From positions 62,001 through 126,000 of the forward strand of contig NZ_JMPJ01000033.1 in NCBI RefSeq assembly GCF_000735345.1: 64,000 nt of DNA, written 5' to 3'. Below the pieces are notes generated by a model. It was not told the origin of the DNA, did no database searches, and saw nothing but the letters and a program-made list of their open reading frames with translations. A program made the translations under genes and the position numbers. Positions 1 to 9,423 of the stretch are shown here, in pieces. The DNA comes from Ewingella americana ATCC 33852. Its GTDB lineage: Bacteria; Pseudomonadota; Gammaproteobacteria; Enterobacterales; Enterobacteriaceae. The first letter of the stretch is position 1, and the number at the start of each line of letters is the position of its first letter.

Positions 1-35
1 TGCATATGACCGTGGGTGTTGCCATCGGCAGCTAA
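1..35 (+). CDS. 3' end of an upstream gene, probably dmsC-like membrane anchor (partial)
   Basis: Only the last ten codons and the TAA stop are visible, reading HMTVGVAIGS in the frame 3-35. The assignment rests on context: dmsD follows 54 bases later, and DmsD genes usually lie directly behind the catalytic, iron-sulfur and membrane-anchor genes of a DMSO-reductase-type enzyme (dmsABC or ynfEFGH). The visible residues are too few to prove the family. Confidence 0.4.
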   Translation, partial: HMTVGVAIGS

Positions 36-89
36 GCTTCACACGGCCCGTGCTGTCGCGAGGCGGCGCGGGCTAAATAAGAGTTAACT

Positions 90-698
90 ATGTCTACTGA
101 AACTATCGCCGTCACCGGCAAAGTGCTGGGCGCACTGCTTTACTTCCCACCCGATTCACCGCAGGTTTCCCCGCTGATTCAATGGCTGCAAGAGGGAGCG
201 TGGAAAAGCGAATGGCCCTATTTAACGGCTGAGTCTGCGGCGGAAATCGAGGCTTTGTTGCAGCAGAGTTTGGCGGAGGAAGAGTCCTGCGAAGAGGCGT
301 TTCAGCGGCTGTTTGTCGGGCCATATGCCTTGCCAGCTCCGCCTTGGGGCTCAGTCTATCTGGACAAAGAGAGCGTGCTGTTTGGCGATTCAACCCTCAA
401 ACTGCGCGAGTGGATGCGCCAGCGCGGCATTGAACCTCAGCTCGCACAGGCCGAGCCTGAAGACCATATTGGCTTAATGCTGATGATGGCTAGCTGGCTG
501 GCGGAGAATGACGCCCAGCATCTGGACGCGTTTTTGGCCGAGCACCTGCTGCCTTGGTCTTCGCGCTATCTGGCCTTGCTCGAGCTGGGGGCGATTCACC
601 CGTTTTATCGGGCCGTGGCGCGTCTGGCGCAGACCACGCTTGAGGGCTGGCAGCCGTTGTGCTCACTGGCCGTGGTTGAGCAGGAGCTTTACCGCTAA
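90..698 (+). CDS. dmsD: DmsD, Tat proofreading chaperone for DMSO reductase
   Basis: This 202-residue protein is a cytoplasmic chaperone of the TorD/DmsD family. It binds the twin-arginine signal of the molybdoenzyme subunit DmsA (or YnfE/F) until cofactor is inserted, then releases it to the Tat translocase. It is all-helical in composition and close to the 204 residues of E. coli DmsD. The segments around residues 76-90 (GPYALPAPPWGSVYLD) and 119-126 (AEPEDHIG) match the family's conserved PWGS.Y and EP.DH.G signatures. The stop overlaps the start of the next gene by one base (TAATG), so the two are translationally coupled. The start ATG at 90 follows a GAGT-type ribosome site. Confidence 0.93.
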   Translation: MSTETIAVTGKVLGALLYFPPDSPQVSPLIQWLQEGAWKSEWPYLTAESAAEIEALLQQSLAEEESCEEAFQRLFVGPYALPAPPWGSVYLDKESVLFGDSTLKLREWMRQRGIEPQLAQAEPEDHIGLMLMMASWLAENDAQHLDAFLAEHLLPWSSRYLALLELGAIHPFYRAVARLAQTTLEGWQPLCSLAVVEQELYR

Positions 699-1258
699 TG
701 AGCGATTCGCGTGATGCCAATTACTACCAGGCGTGGATGAGTTCGCGGGAAGTTAGCCGTCGCGGGCTGTTTCGCGGCTTCTTCGCCTCCGGCCAGCGCG
801 CGGTTGAAGACAATCGCGACGCCGGCGTGTTAGTCCGCCAGTGCGCCCGCCCGCCACAGGCGGTTGCCGAGCCGCTGTTTTTGCAGGCGTGCGATGGCTG
901 CGGGGCCTGCCGCGATGCTTGCCCGATGGGCATTATTTCCGTGGAGCAGGGCAAGGCAACGCTGCAAATTGAGTATGCCGAGTGTGATTTTTGCGGGGCG
1001 TGCACTCAGGCCTGCCAGCGCGGGGCATTAGAGGCCAGCGTGGTGATGGACAGCGGGCTGCGCCCGGTTATTTCGCAGCATTGTCTGGGACGCCTCGATA
1101 ACTTGTGCAGAATGTGTGAAATAGCCTGTCCGCGGACGGCAATATTTTTTAATCAACATAATCAACCGGCGATAAATAACGATAACTGTAACGGCTGCGG
1201 TAAATGCAAACTTGTTTGTTATCATGGTGATATCACTTTGTCGTTGCAGGCTTCATAA
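698..1258 (+). CDS. napF: NapF-like 4Fe-4S ferredoxin-type protein
   Basis: A 186-residue polyferredoxin. An N-terminal SRRGLFRGF stretch is followed by four cysteine groups: CDGCGACRDACP, CDFCGACTQACQ, CRMCEIACP (with an extra Cys a few residues before it) and CNGCGKCKLVC. This fits a NapF-type protein carrying three or four [4Fe-4S] clusters. NapF acts in the cytoplasm and interacts with molybdoenzyme catalytic subunits during maturation. Here the gene is coupled to dmsD rather than to a nap operon, so its partner is probably the DMSO-reductase-like enzyme encoded upstream. That link is inference. The E. coli protein is somewhat shorter (164 residues). No terminator is evident downstream. 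Confidence 0.75.
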   Translation: MSDSRDANYYQAWMSSREVSRRGLFRGFFASGQRAVEDNRDAGVLVRQCARPPQAVAEPLFLQACDGCGACRDACPMGIISVEQGKATLQIEYAECDFCGACTQACQRGALEASVVMDSGLRPVISQHCLGRLDNLCRMCEIACPRTAIFFNQHNQPAINNDNCNGCGKCKLVCYHGDITLSLQAS

Positions 1259-1397
1259 GTTCTTTCGGCAGGATTGATTAGCGTTTTAAATCATCGACCC
1301 ACAGCTTGTGCTGATACCGATTTTCAGCCAATTGACTTTTAAATCGCCAGTGGCATGATGCGCGCAATTTCTTCGCTTCTTGGTCGCCAACTTCCCT

Positions 1398-2543
1398 ATG
1401 TCCGCCTACTCTCGCCCGGTAATTTTATTATTATGTGGGCTACTTTTGCTGACGGTTTCTATCGCTGTACTCAGTACACTAGTGCCGCTTTGGCTCAGCC
1501 ATGAAATGCTGCCAACCTGGCAAGTCGGACTGGTGAGTTCATCCTATTATTCCGGCAACCTGGTGGGTACGCTGATCGCGGGTGCGGTGATTAAGAAGCT
1601 AGGGTTCAACCGCAGTTATTACCTATCCTGCATGGTATTTGCCGCCGCGACCGCCGGGCTGGCTCTGTCAATGAGCTTCTGGAGCTGGATCAGCTGGCGT
1701 TTTATGGCAGGTGTCGGCTGTGCGCTGATTTGGGTTATCGTCGAAAGCGCCTTGCTGCGCAGCGGCACCGTGCGCAACCGTGGTCAGCTTCTTGCGGCCT
1801 ACATGATTGTTTATTACATCGGCACCGTGGTGGGGCAGTTGATGCTCGGCGTGGTGTCGACTGAGCTGTTCAGCGTGCTGCCGTGGGTGACCTCGATTAT
1901 CGCCATTTCTATTCTGCCGCTGCTGTTCACCCAGATAACCAATCAGGACAGCGAGCAGCCGCGCACCTCTATTTGGCCGATGCTAAAACGCCGCAGTGCG
2001 CGCTTGGGCATTAACGGCTGTGTTATTTCAGGGATTATCCTCGGCTCGCTGTACGGCTTAATGCCGTTGTTCCTCAACCATCAGGGCATGAGTGATGCTG
2101 ACGTGGGCTACTGGATGGCGCTGCTAGTCAGTTCGGGCATTATTGGTCAGTGGCCGGTAGGGCGCTTGGCCGACCGTTATGGTCGCCTGATTGTGCTTCG
2201 CGTGCAGGTGTTTGTGGTTATTCTTGGCAGTATTGCGATGCTCAGTGGCTACGCCATGGCGCCAACGCTGTTTATCCTCGGCTGCGCAGGCTTTACTCTC
2301 TATCCGGTGGCGATGTCGTGGGCCTGTGAGAAGGTCAATCCAGAAGAGCTGGTGGCGATGAATCAGGCATTGTTGATGAGTTACACCATCGGCAGCCTTG
2401 CGGGGCCAACCATGACCGCGATGCTGATGCAAAACTATTCCGACCGTTTACTGTTTGTGATGATTGCCGCCGTGGCCTTGGTTTATCTGGTGGTGCTGCT
2501 GCGCAAAGCAGACAAACATCAGACGCCGGTGGCGACCGCCTAA
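1398..2543 (+). CDS. ycaD: YcaD, MFS-type transporter of unknown substrate
   Basis: A 381-residue inner-membrane protein with twelve predicted membrane segments and the MFS motif GRLADRYGR between the two halves. It aligns along its whole length with E. coli YcaD, including [19 protein letters not shown] at the N terminus and [18 protein letters not shown]. The reading frame stays open back to a TTG at 1380, but homology places the start at the ATG at 1398. The substrate is unknown in E. coli as well. The gene stands alone and converges on pflA across a shared terminator. Confidence 0.88.
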   Translation: MSAYSRPVILLLCGLLLLTVSIAVLSTLVPLWLSHEMLPTWQVGLVSSSYYSGNLVGTLIAGAVIKKLGFNRSYYLSCMVFAAATAGLALSMSFWSWISWRFMAGVGCALIWVIVESALLRSGTVRNRGQLLAAYMIVYYIGTVVGQLMLGVVSTELFSVLPWVTSIIAISILPLLFTQITNQDSEQPRTSIWPMLKRRSARLGINGCVISGIILGSLYGLMPLFLNHQGMSDADVGYWMALLVSSGIIGQWPVGRLADRYGRLIVLRVQVFVVILGSIAMLSGYAMAPTLFILGCAGFTLYPVAMSWACEKVNPEELVAMNQALLMSYTIGSLAGPTMTAMLMQNYSDRLLFVMIAAVALVYLVVLLRKADKHQTPVATA

Positions 2544-2570
2544 CGGCAACGTGCTAAACATCAGACAAAA

Positions 2571-2594
2571 AAAAGCCCGAAGATTCGGGCTTTT
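2571..2594. terminator. bidirectional terminator between ycaD and pflA
   Basis: A-rich and T-rich tracts flank the stem GCCCGAA/TTCGGGC, so the hairpin can end transcription from both convergent genes. Confidence 0.85.
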
Positions 2595-2616
2595 TTGTTT
2601 TGCGGAAACTGAAGTC

Positions 2617-3357
2617 TCAGTACATCACTTTGTGACCGTAGCCTTCAAGAATGCCTTTCACTCTGTCCATGATCTCTTTGGTTGGCGGGTTTACGCCGTC
2701 CAGACCGTAAGTCTCGCCCATGGCGGTCCATTTGTGCTTGCCCAACTCGTGGTAAGGCAGCAGCTCAATCTTCTCGATATTGGTCATATCTTTGGTGAAC
2801 TCACCCAGCAGGTGCGCCGATTTGTCATCATCTGACCAGCCCGGCACCACCACGTAACGGATCCAAGTGCGCTGATTGCGTTTTGCCAGATAACGGGCAA
2901 ATTCCAGCGTGCGGTGGTTCGACACGCCAACCAGATTCTGGTGGATATCGTCATTCATCTGTTTGAGGTCGAGCATGACCAAGTCTGTCACGTCGAGCAG
3001 CTCATCAATCACTGGGTCGTAGCGACGCACAAACCCGTTGGTGTCGAGACAGGTATTGATGCCTTCTTTCTGGCATGCGCGGAACCAGTCGCGAACGAAT
3101 TCAGCTTGCAGGATCGCCTCGCCACCCGAAGCCGTAACCCCGCCGCCAGAGGCATTCATGAAGTGGCGATAGGTGACCACTTCACTCATTAAATCTTCAA
3201 CATTGATCTCTTTGCCTCCATGGGTGTCCCACGTATCGCGGTTGTGGCAATACATGCAACGCATCAGGCAACCCTGGAAGAACACAATAAAACGTATGCC
3301 TGGGCCATCTACCGTGCCACAGGATTCATAAGAGTGGATGCGACCTTGAACTGACAT
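2617..3357 (-). CDS. pflA: PflA, pyruvate formate-lyase activating enzyme
   Basis: This 246-residue radical-SAM enzyme uses SAM and a [4Fe-4S] cluster to generate the glycyl radical on PflB. The cluster motif CX3CX2C is visible as Cys30, Cys34 and Cys37 ([11 protein letters not shown]), followed by the GG.TASGGE SAM-binding stretch. The frame is open upstream to 3384, but homology ([19 protein letters not shown]) places the start at 3357, giving exactly the E. coli length. It lies downstream of pflB in the same direction, separated by a terminator and a 300-base spacer, so it probably has its own promoter plus read-through. Confidence 0.96.
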   Translation of the reverse strand: MSVQGRIHSYESCGTVDGPGIRFIVFFQGCLMRCMYCHNRDTWDTHGGKEINVEDLMSEVVTYRHFMNASGGGVTASGGEAILQAEFVRDWFRACQKEGINTCLDTNGFVRRYDPVIDELLDVTDLVMLDLKQMNDDIHQNLVGVSNHRTLEFARYLAKRNQRTWIRYVVVPGWSDDDKSAHLLGEFTKDMTNIEKIELLPYHELGKHKWTAMGETYGLDGVNPPTKEIMDRVKGILEGYGHKVMY

Positions 3358-3611
3358 TGCGGGTTTTTCTCCAATATTGACCAATAAGTTGCAGTCTAAA
3401 TGCGCGGATGCTGGCCTGGCAGAGATAAACTGAAAGTGATCCCATATCCTTGAGGATTCTCTGGTTACTACTCATTAATAATAACAGACTATTAGTAAGG
3501 TTGATTGTTATAGCATCGCGGATTTGCTTTGCCAGCAGCCTTTGTTACTAAGGCTCTGGCGAAGCAGACTCATTTATAAAGTCTTAATCAAAGAGCAGGA
3601 CTTGATGTTAA
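3358..3611 (-). other. pflB-pflA spacer with a stem-loop at 3531-3560
   Basis: No gene is seen here. A stem-loop at 3531-3560 pairs GCCAG/CTGGC and AGCCTT/AAGGCT with one bulged C and a seven-base loop. It has no T-run on either strand, so it is not an obvious terminator. It may affect mRNA processing or stability upstream of pflA. No clear promoter could be assigned by eye. Confidence 0.4.
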
Positions 3612-3637
3612 AAAGGCTCCACGGGTGTGGAGCCTTT
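3612..3637 (-). terminator. terminator after pflB
   Basis: The stem GGCTCCAC/GTGGAGCC with loop GGGT is extended by A/T pairs. On the minus strand it is followed by a T-run. Confidence 0.8.
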
Positions 3638-3668
3638 ATGTTTTACGGCGGGCTTACCGCCGTTTTAC

Positions 3669-5951
3669 TTACAGCGTTTTGGTGAAGGTACGGGTGATCA
3701 CGTCTTGCTGTTGTTCTTTGGTCAGCGAGTTGAAGCGCACTGCGTAACCGGATACACGGATGGTCAATTGCGGATATTTTTCCGGATTTTCCATCGCGTC
3801 TAACAGCATTTCACGGTTCATCACGTTGACGTTCAGGTGCTGACCGCCTTCGATATTTGATTCGTGGTGGAAGTAACCATCCATCAAGCCAGCAAGGTTG
3901 GCTTTACGCACATCATCATCTTTACCCAGCGCGTTTGGCACGATGGAGAAGGTGTATGAGATACCGTCTTTCGCGTAAGCAAATGGCAGTTTCGCGACGG
4001 AGGTCAGAGAGGCAACCGCACCTTTCTGGTCACGACCGTGCATTGGGTTGGCACCCGGACCGAATGGAGCACCGGCGCGGCGACCATCTGGAGTGTTACC
4101 GGTTTTCTTACCGTAAACCACGTTAGAGGTGATGGTAAGAACAGACTGCGTTGCCACAGCGCCGCGGTAGGTACGCAGTTTCTGAATTTTCTTCATGAAA
4201 CGTTCTACCAGGTCACACGCGATGTCATCTACGCGAGCATCGTTGTTACCGAACTGCGGATATTCACCTTCGATTTTGAAGTCAGTCGCCAGACCGTCTT
4301 CGTCACGAATAGTAGTCACTTTGGCGTATTTGATGGCAGACAGGGAGTCGGCAGCCACGGACAGGCCGGCGATACCACATGCCATGGTGCGATAAACATC
4401 ACGGTCGTGCAGCGCCATCAATGCAGCTTCGTAGCTGTATTTGTCGTGCATGTAGTGAATGATGTTCAGCGCAGTCACGTACTGTTTAGCCAACCAATCC
4501 ATGAAGTGGTCCATGCGGTCGATGACTTTGTCATAGTCCAGCACGTCGTCCATCATTGGCGCTTCTTTCGGGCCAACCTGGATTTTCATTTTTTCATCAA
4601 CGCCGCCGTTGATAGCGTACAACATGGTTTTCGCCAAGTTGGCACGTGCGCCGAAGAACTGCATTTGTTTACCAACAACCATTGGGCTTACGCAGCAAGC
4701 AATTGCGTAGTCATCGTTGTTGAAGTCAGGACGCATCAGGTCATCGTTTTCATACTGTACGGATGAAGTATCGATAGAGACTTTCGCTGCGTATTTTTTG
4801 AAGTTCAGTGGCAGTTTTTCTGACCACAGGATGGTCATGTTTGGTTCCGGTGAAGGACCCATGGTGTACAGGGTGTTCAGGAAGCGGAAGCTGTTTTTGG
4901 TAACCAGAGTACGACCATCAACGCCCATACCTGCCAGAGATTCTGTTGCCCAGATTGGGTCACCGGAGAACAGTTCATCGTACTCAGGAGTACGCAGGAA
5001 GCGAACCATACGTAGTTTCATAACCAAGTGGTCAATCAGCTCTTGCGCCGCTTCTTCAGTCAGGGTGCCGGCTTTGATATCACGTTCGATGAACACGTCA
5101 AGGAAGGTAGATACGCGGCCGAAGGACATTGCTGCACCGTTCTGGGATTTAACCGCAGCCAAATAGCCGAAGTAAGTCCACTGAACCGCTTCTTGTGCGT
5201 TAGTTGCCGGACCGGAAATGTCGTAGCCATATTTGGCTGCCATTTCTTTAATCTGGCCCAGTGCGCGGTGTTGCTCAGAAATCTCTTCGCGCAGTTGGAT
5301 GGTCATTTCCAGATTCACGCCATTTTCCAGGTCATTTTGCAGAGACTGGAACTGTGCGTATTTGTCAGCCATCAGGTAATCAATACCGTACAGCGCAACG
5401 CGACGGTAGTCACCGATGATACGACCACGGCCATAAGCATCTGGCAGACCGGTCAGAACACCGGATTTACGGCAGTTCAGGATGTCTTTGGTGTAAACAT
5501 CGAAAACGCCTTGGTTGTGAGTTTTGCGGTATTCAGTGAAGACTTTTTTCAGCGCTGGATCCAGTTCACGACCATAAACTTTACATGAACCTTCAACCAT
5601 CTTGATGCCGCCGAATGGGATCAGGGCACGTTTCAGAGGGGCGTCTGTTTGCAGACCGACGATAGTCTCAAGAGATTTGTTGATGTAGCCCGCGTCGTGA
5701 GAGGTGATAGTTGCCGCGACATCGGTATCAAAATCGACTGGAGCATGAGTGCTGTTCTCCAGTTTGATGCCTTCCATCACTTTTTCCCACAGGGTAGAAG
5801 TCGCTTCAGTTGCGCCAGCTAAGAAAGACTCATCACCTTCATATGGGGTGTAGTTTTTCTGGATGAAGTCACGGACGTTAACTTCATTCTGCCATTCGCC
5901 AGCACTAAAACCTTGCCATGCGTTGGTCAATTTTTCATTGAGCTTGGACAT
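3669..5951 (-). CDS. pflB: PflB, formate C-acetyltransferase (pyruvate formate-lyase)
   Basis: A 760-residue glycyl-radical enzyme that converts pyruvate and CoA to acetyl-CoA and formate in anaerobic cells. The adjacent catalytic cysteines lie in IACCVSP (Cys418/419 in mature numbering). The C-terminal radical motif RVSGYAVRF carries the radical glycine (Gly734 in mature numbering). Length equals E. coli PflB. It lies 75 bases behind focA, so transcription from the focA promoter probably continues through it. The ribosome site is AAGGTAGGTG just upstream of the ATG. Confidence 0.98.
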   Translation of the reverse strand: MSKLNEKLTNAWQGFSAGEWQNEVNVRDFIQKNYTPYEGDESFLAGATEATSTLWEKVMEGIKLENSTHAPVDFDTDVAATITSHDAGYINKSLETIVGLQTDAPLKRALIPFGGIKMVEGSCKVYGRELDPALKKVFTEYRKTHNQGVFDVYTKDILNCRKSGVLTGLPDAYGRGRIIGDYRRVALYGIDYLMADKYAQFQSLQNDLENGVNLEMTIQLREEISEQHRALGQIKEMAAKYGYDISGPATNAQEAVQWTYFGYLAAVKSQNGAAMSFGRVSTFLDVFIERDIKAGTLTEEAAQELIDHLVMKLRMVRFLRTPEYDELFSGDPIWATESLAGMGVDGRTLVTKNSFRFLNTLYTMGPSPEPNMTILWSEKLPLNFKKYAAKVSIDTSSVQYENDDLMRPDFNNDDYAIACCVSPMVVGKQMQFFGARANLAKTMLYAINGGVDEKMKIQVGPKEAPMMDDVLDYDKVIDRMDHFMDWLAKQYVTALNIIHYMHDKYSYEAALMALHDRDVYRTMACGIAGLSVAADSLSAIKYAKVTTIRDEDGLATDFKIEGEYPQFGNNDARVDDIACDLVERFMKKIQKLRTYRGAVATQSVLTITSNVVYGKKTGNTPDGRRAGAPFGPGANPMHGRDQKGAVASLTSVAKLPFAYAKDGISYTFSIVPNALGKDDDVRKANLAGLMDGYFHHESNIEGGQHLNVNVMNREMLLDAMENPEKYPQLTIRVSGYAVRFNSLTKEQQQDVITRTFTKTL

Positions 5952-6026
5952 TATGCACCTACCTTCTAATTTGGCTTTCTTTATAAATCGGTTTGTAAAC
6001 TTGTCGTGACCAGCTATCCACAGAAC

Positions 6027-6884
6027 TTAGTGTTTATGCTCATCACGGAGATAAATTACCCAGTACGTCAATCCGACCATTAAACCGCCGCCAATGATGT
6101 TGCCGATGGTGACTGGGATCAGGTTGTCGATAATAAAGTTACTGACATTCAACTCTGCAAACTGTGCAGGTGTAGAACCAATCGCCTGCCAGAACTCAGG
6201 GGAGGCGAAGTTTTTAATCACGATACCAAGAGGGATCATAAACATGTTGGCGATACTGTGTTCGAAGCCGCTGGCAACGAACATGCCGACAGGGAGGATC
6301 ATGGCGAACATCTTGTCCATCAGGCTGCGGCCGGAGTAACTCATCCACACTGCCAGACAGACCATCAGGTTAGCCAGAATGCCGAGGCATACGGCTTCAA
6401 TAAATGTGTGATGCATTTTATGGTCGGCGGTTTGTAGGACGTTCAGCCCCCACAGGCCGTTATCAACCATATATTCACCAGAGAACCAGATGAGAGCGAC
6501 GAAGAACAGTGCGCCAATCAAGTTACCAATATAGACATTGACCCAGTTACACGCCAATTGACCCCATGTGATCCGGCCGCTAGCTTTGGCTATCACAATC
6601 AGTACAGTCGAGGTGAAGAGGTCAGCGCCGCACACCACGACCAACATCAGGCCGAGAGAGAAGCAGATACCACCGACTAATTTAGCCAGACCGTACGGGA
6701 CAGCGGCGGTGCCAGTGGTTGAAGTGATATAGAAAACAAAAGCAATGGAAATAAAGACACCAGCGGTTATCGCTAAATAGAATGTTTTCAGCGGTTGTTT
6801 AGTGGCTTTATATACGCCAGCATCTTCGGCGACTTTCGCTGTAGCTGCGGGTAACAATAAATTGAAGGGGTTGTCAGCTTTCAC
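6027..6884 (-). CDS. focA: FocA, formate channel
   Basis: A 285-residue formate/nitrite-transporter (FNT) family channel with six membrane helices, expected to form an inner-membrane pentamer that exports and re-imports formate. It matches E. coli FocA throughout, starting MKADNPFNLLLPAA. It keeps the gate histidine region SGFEHSIANMF (His209 in E. coli) and the AKLVGGICFSLGLMLVV pore helix. It is the first gene of the focA-pflB operon and is preceded by an FNR-type promoter. Confidence 0.97.
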   Translation of the reverse strand: MKADNPFNLLLPAATAKVAEDAGVYKATKQPLKTFYLAITAGVFISIAFVFYITSTTGTAAVPYGLAKLVGGICFSLGLMLVVVCGADLFTSTVLIVIAKASGRITWGQLACNWVNVYIGNLIGALFFVALIWFSGEYMVDNGLWGLNVLQTADHKMHHTFIEAVCLGILANLMVCLAVWMSYSGRSLMDKMFAMILPVGMFVASGFEHSIANMFMIPLGIVIKNFASPEFWQAIGSTPAQFAELNVSNFIIDNLIPVTIGNIIGGGLMVGLTYWVIYLRDEHKH

Positions 6885-6923
6885 AGTAACTCTCTCTGTA
6901 AGGGTTATCTACTGCACAACGAG

Positions 6924-6965
6924 ATACTAGCAAAGCAGTATAACGTAAAAATTGACTTGGATCAT
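6924..6965 (-). promoter_or_regulatory. FNR-dependent promoter of focA-pflB
   Basis: An FNR-like box, TTGACTTGGATCAT (6952-6965, consensus TTGAT-N4-ATCAA), is centred at 6958.5. On the minus strand a -10 hexamer TAGTAT lies at 6924-6929. A start at about 6917 would put the box exactly at -41.5, the class II activator position, which is the arrangement described for the main anaerobic focA-pfl promoter in E. coli. The +1 is inferred from spacing. Confidence 0.75.
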
Positions 6966-7322
6966 AAGGGGGGGTTATAGCTGAGGTTCAACCTTCTACT
7001 AAAGGAGTAATTTACAGTTTATCTTTTTGATAAATAACGAATAAAAACATTTTAAATATTACAAAAAAAGTTGAATTTCGTTTTTTAGCATGCCAATGAA
7101 CTGTTAAAAAATGAGGTGTAATGTAATGAAAACATTTCTTATTGTTCAGAATGTCGGCGTTATTTTGGCTATTTAGCCAAACTGAAATAAAAAATAAGCG
7201 TGAAGATTATAAATAGTTAGGGCGCAAAATTAAGTCTTAAATTGAATTAGTAGCCAAATAATTATGTTGATGGTTTTTTATTGTTCATAGCGCGTTCAGA
7301 TTTTTGGTATCGAAGGATAAAA
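6966..7322. other. AT-rich gene-free region upstream of focA
   Basis: No coding potential is seen. The region is strongly AT-rich and probably holds further focA-pfl promoters and ArcA or IHF sites, none of which I can place with confidence. An 18-base perfect inverted repeat with TTTGGCTA arms lies at 7164-7181. Confidence 0.5.
7164..7181. repeat. perfect 18-bp inverted repeat upstream of focA
   Basis: The arms are TTTGGCTA and TAGCCAAA, separated by TT. The two-base spacing is too short for a stable RNA hairpin loop at full pairing and looks more like a protein-binding palindrome. The binding factor is unknown. Confidence 0.5.
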
Positions 7323-7347
7323 AAACCGGCAGACAGGCTACCGGTTT
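7323..7347 (-). terminator. terminator after ycaO
   Basis: On the minus strand AAACCGGTAG pairs with CTGCCGGTTT around the loop CCTGT and is followed by a T-run. This isolates ycaO from focA. Confidence 0.88.
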
Positions 7348-7375
7348 GGATTTACTCAATAATGCGCGAAGCGAA

Positions 7376-9139
7376 TTACTTCTTCAGCCAGTAACGGCGT
7401 TTTGCCGCTTGCAGCTTCTCGTAGGCCGCCAATAGCCCCTGATGGGATGGCAAGGCTTTCAGGTCAGCATCTACCGCAAACAGCCCATAGAAGCGCTCTT
7501 CGCCGCTAATTGCCGCGGACGCGTGATCGACAGCATCCTGACCGTACATTTTGACGAATGCGCCATAGTACTGGGCCGGGTCACGATCTTCTTCCAATGA
7601 GAGTTGCAGCAGGGTTTGCAGGCAACGGTAGTAGTTGTTGCGCTCATCGCTGTATACGGAGGAGTTAAACTCGTGCGCCCACTCGGCCCAAGTCAGCGCC
7701 TGATCCAAGTCGCCACCGGCCAGTGCCAGCATGGATTTAAGCTCACCCACGCGCAGGGTGTACCAGCCGTTGTCTTTGCCGCTGGCAATGCCCAGCAACT
7801 CGCGAACGCGGGTGAAGTCGTCCAGACCTTCGTCGTCCATCTGGGTGATCATTTCCAGATAGGTTTCCTGTGGGAAATCGCTGTCTGGCAGAGCTAACAG
7901 CTGCTCGCGCAAGTGTGCGCCCATGCTGTTGTTGGCTAACAGCAGGTCTTCCGCCGGGTAGATGTCTGACATGCCAGGCACGATGATGCGGCACGCGTAA
8001 ACGTCTAAGTGCTCGTAATCAGCGATATACACTTCAGCATCTTCTTTATCGAAGATGGCCATCAGCGTGGCGAACTCTTCTTCGGTGGTGCCGCTGAAGC
8101 TCCAGTCTGCAAACGGATAGTCGGCATCTTTCTTGAACAGATCCCATGAGATCAGGCCGCTTGAATCGATGAAGTGAGTTTCCAAGTTGGCGTGTTCAGC
8201 CACTTCTTCATCATCGAAGGTTGGCGCAGTGAAGACGTCGAGGTCTTTCAGGCTGCGGCCTTGCAGCAGTTCGGTCACGGTACGTTCCAGCGCCACGCCA
8301 AAGTCCGGGTGCGCGCCGAAAGAGGCGAAGCAGGTGCCGTTAGATGGGTTGAACAGCACCACGCAGATAACCGGATAGTTGCCGCCCAGCGAGGCGTCAT
8401 AAGAAAGGATTGGGAAACCTTCTTCTTCCAGCTTGGCAATGGCTTCAACCACGCCCGGATAGCGCGCCAGCACCTCAGCAGGAATTTCCGGCAGGCTGAT
8501 TGACTCAGCAATAATACGGTTTTTAACGTAACGCTCGAAAACTTCTGACAGCCCCTGAACGCGCGCTTCGTTAGCGGTGTTACCCGCTGACATGCCGTTG
8601 GAAACGTATAAGTTGCCGATGATGTTCATCGGGATATACACGGTTTGCAGGTCAGACTGGCGAGTGAACGGCAGGGCGCAGATACCGCGCTCTGGGTTGC
8701 CGGACTGAAGGTCTACCAAATCGCTGCCGGTAAGCTCTTTATCGGCATCATAGAAATCATGCAGACGCTCATCCAGAATCCCCGCTGGCAGGCTGTTGTC
8801 CGCCGGGATTGGGAACCATTTTTCATTGGGATAATGCACGAAATCGCCGTTGGCAATCTCTTTACCCAGATAGAAATCGGCGAAGAAATAGTTGGTCGAC
8901 AGACGCTCGAAATATTCACCTAAAGCAGAAGCCAATGCCGCTTTTTTACTGGCGCCTTTACCGTTGGTAAAGCAGAGCGGGCAGTCGCGATCGCGAATAT
9001 GTACCGACCAAACGTGGGGTACAGGATTCAGCCATGAAGCTTCTTCAATATTGAAACCGAGGTCGGCGAGTTTTTGTTGGAAGCGGGAAATGGAGTCTTC
9101 CAGCGCTGCGTCTTTACCAGGAATAAAAGTTTGCGTCAT
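7376..9139 (-). CDS. ycaO: YcaO, ATP-binding YcaO-domain protein (RimO-associated)
   Basis: A 587-residue protein with an N-terminal YcaO ATP-binding fold (roughly residues 50-400) and a C-terminal helical TPR-like region. E. coli YcaO promotes beta-methylthiolation of ribosomal protein S12 together with RimO. Other family members phosphorylate peptide amides to make azolines or thioamides. Conserved stretches include NGKGASKKAALASALGEYFE and SAGNTANEARVQGLSEVFE. The frame opens at a GTG at 9148, but homology and the AAGTG ribosome site favour the ATG at 9139. E. coli has ycaP between ycaO and serC; here it is missing. Confidence 0.94.
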   Translation of the reverse strand: MTQTFIPGKDAALEDSISRFQQKLADLGFNIEEASWLNPVPHVWSVHIRDRDCPLCFTNGKGASKKAALASALGEYFERLSTNYFFADFYLGKEIANGDFVHYPNEKWFPIPADNSLPAGILDERLHDFYDADKELTGSDLVDLQSGNPERGICALPFTRQSDLQTVYIPMNIIGNLYVSNGMSAGNTANEARVQGLSEVFERYVKNRIIAESISLPEIPAEVLARYPGVVEAIAKLEEEGFPILSYDASLGGNYPVICVVLFNPSNGTCFASFGAHPDFGVALERTVTELLQGRSLKDLDVFTAPTFDDEEVAEHANLETHFIDSSGLISWDLFKKDADYPFADWSFSGTTEEEFATLMAIFDKEDAEVYIADYEHLDVYACRIIVPGMSDIYPAEDLLLANNSMGAHLREQLLALPDSDFPQETYLEMITQMDDEGLDDFTRVRELLGIASGKDNGWYTLRVGELKSMLALAGGDLDQALTWAEWAHEFNSSVYSDERNNYYRCLQTLLQLSLEEDRDPAQYYGAFVKMYGQDAVDHASAAISGEERFYGLFAVDADLKALPSHQGLLAAYEKLQAAKRRYWLKK

Positions 9140-9315
9140 TGAGTTCACTTTTGAGCGTTCTAAAAACGCGCAATGATACGGGGTTTTGGCCTATAGCTCC
9201 ACGTATTCATACAGGTATTGCGTGCGCGGGATAAAGCATCAGCAACATAGTCTTTATTTTTCATTTTTTAACGATTTAAACGCGGTGAATGGGGGGGATA
9301 TTCAAACGACAGCAA

Positions 9316-9331
9316 TGTGATCCTGCTCTCA
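9316..9331. promoter_or_regulatory. candidate CRP site upstream of serC
   Basis: TGTGATCCTGCTCTCA matches TGTGA-N6-TCACA with one mismatch. It lies about 100 bases before serC in the ycaO-serC divergent spacer. From memory, the E. coli serC-aroA operon is repressed by cAMP-CRP and activated by Lrp, which agrees with a site here. Confidence 0.5.
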
Positions 9332-9423
9332 GGAACAATAAGCGTTGCAGACTGCTTGTATCGAATGATAAAACCGTTAAATTGATTGTATCGATGGTTA
9401 GCTCAGTGGAGTGGTGAGGGGAA

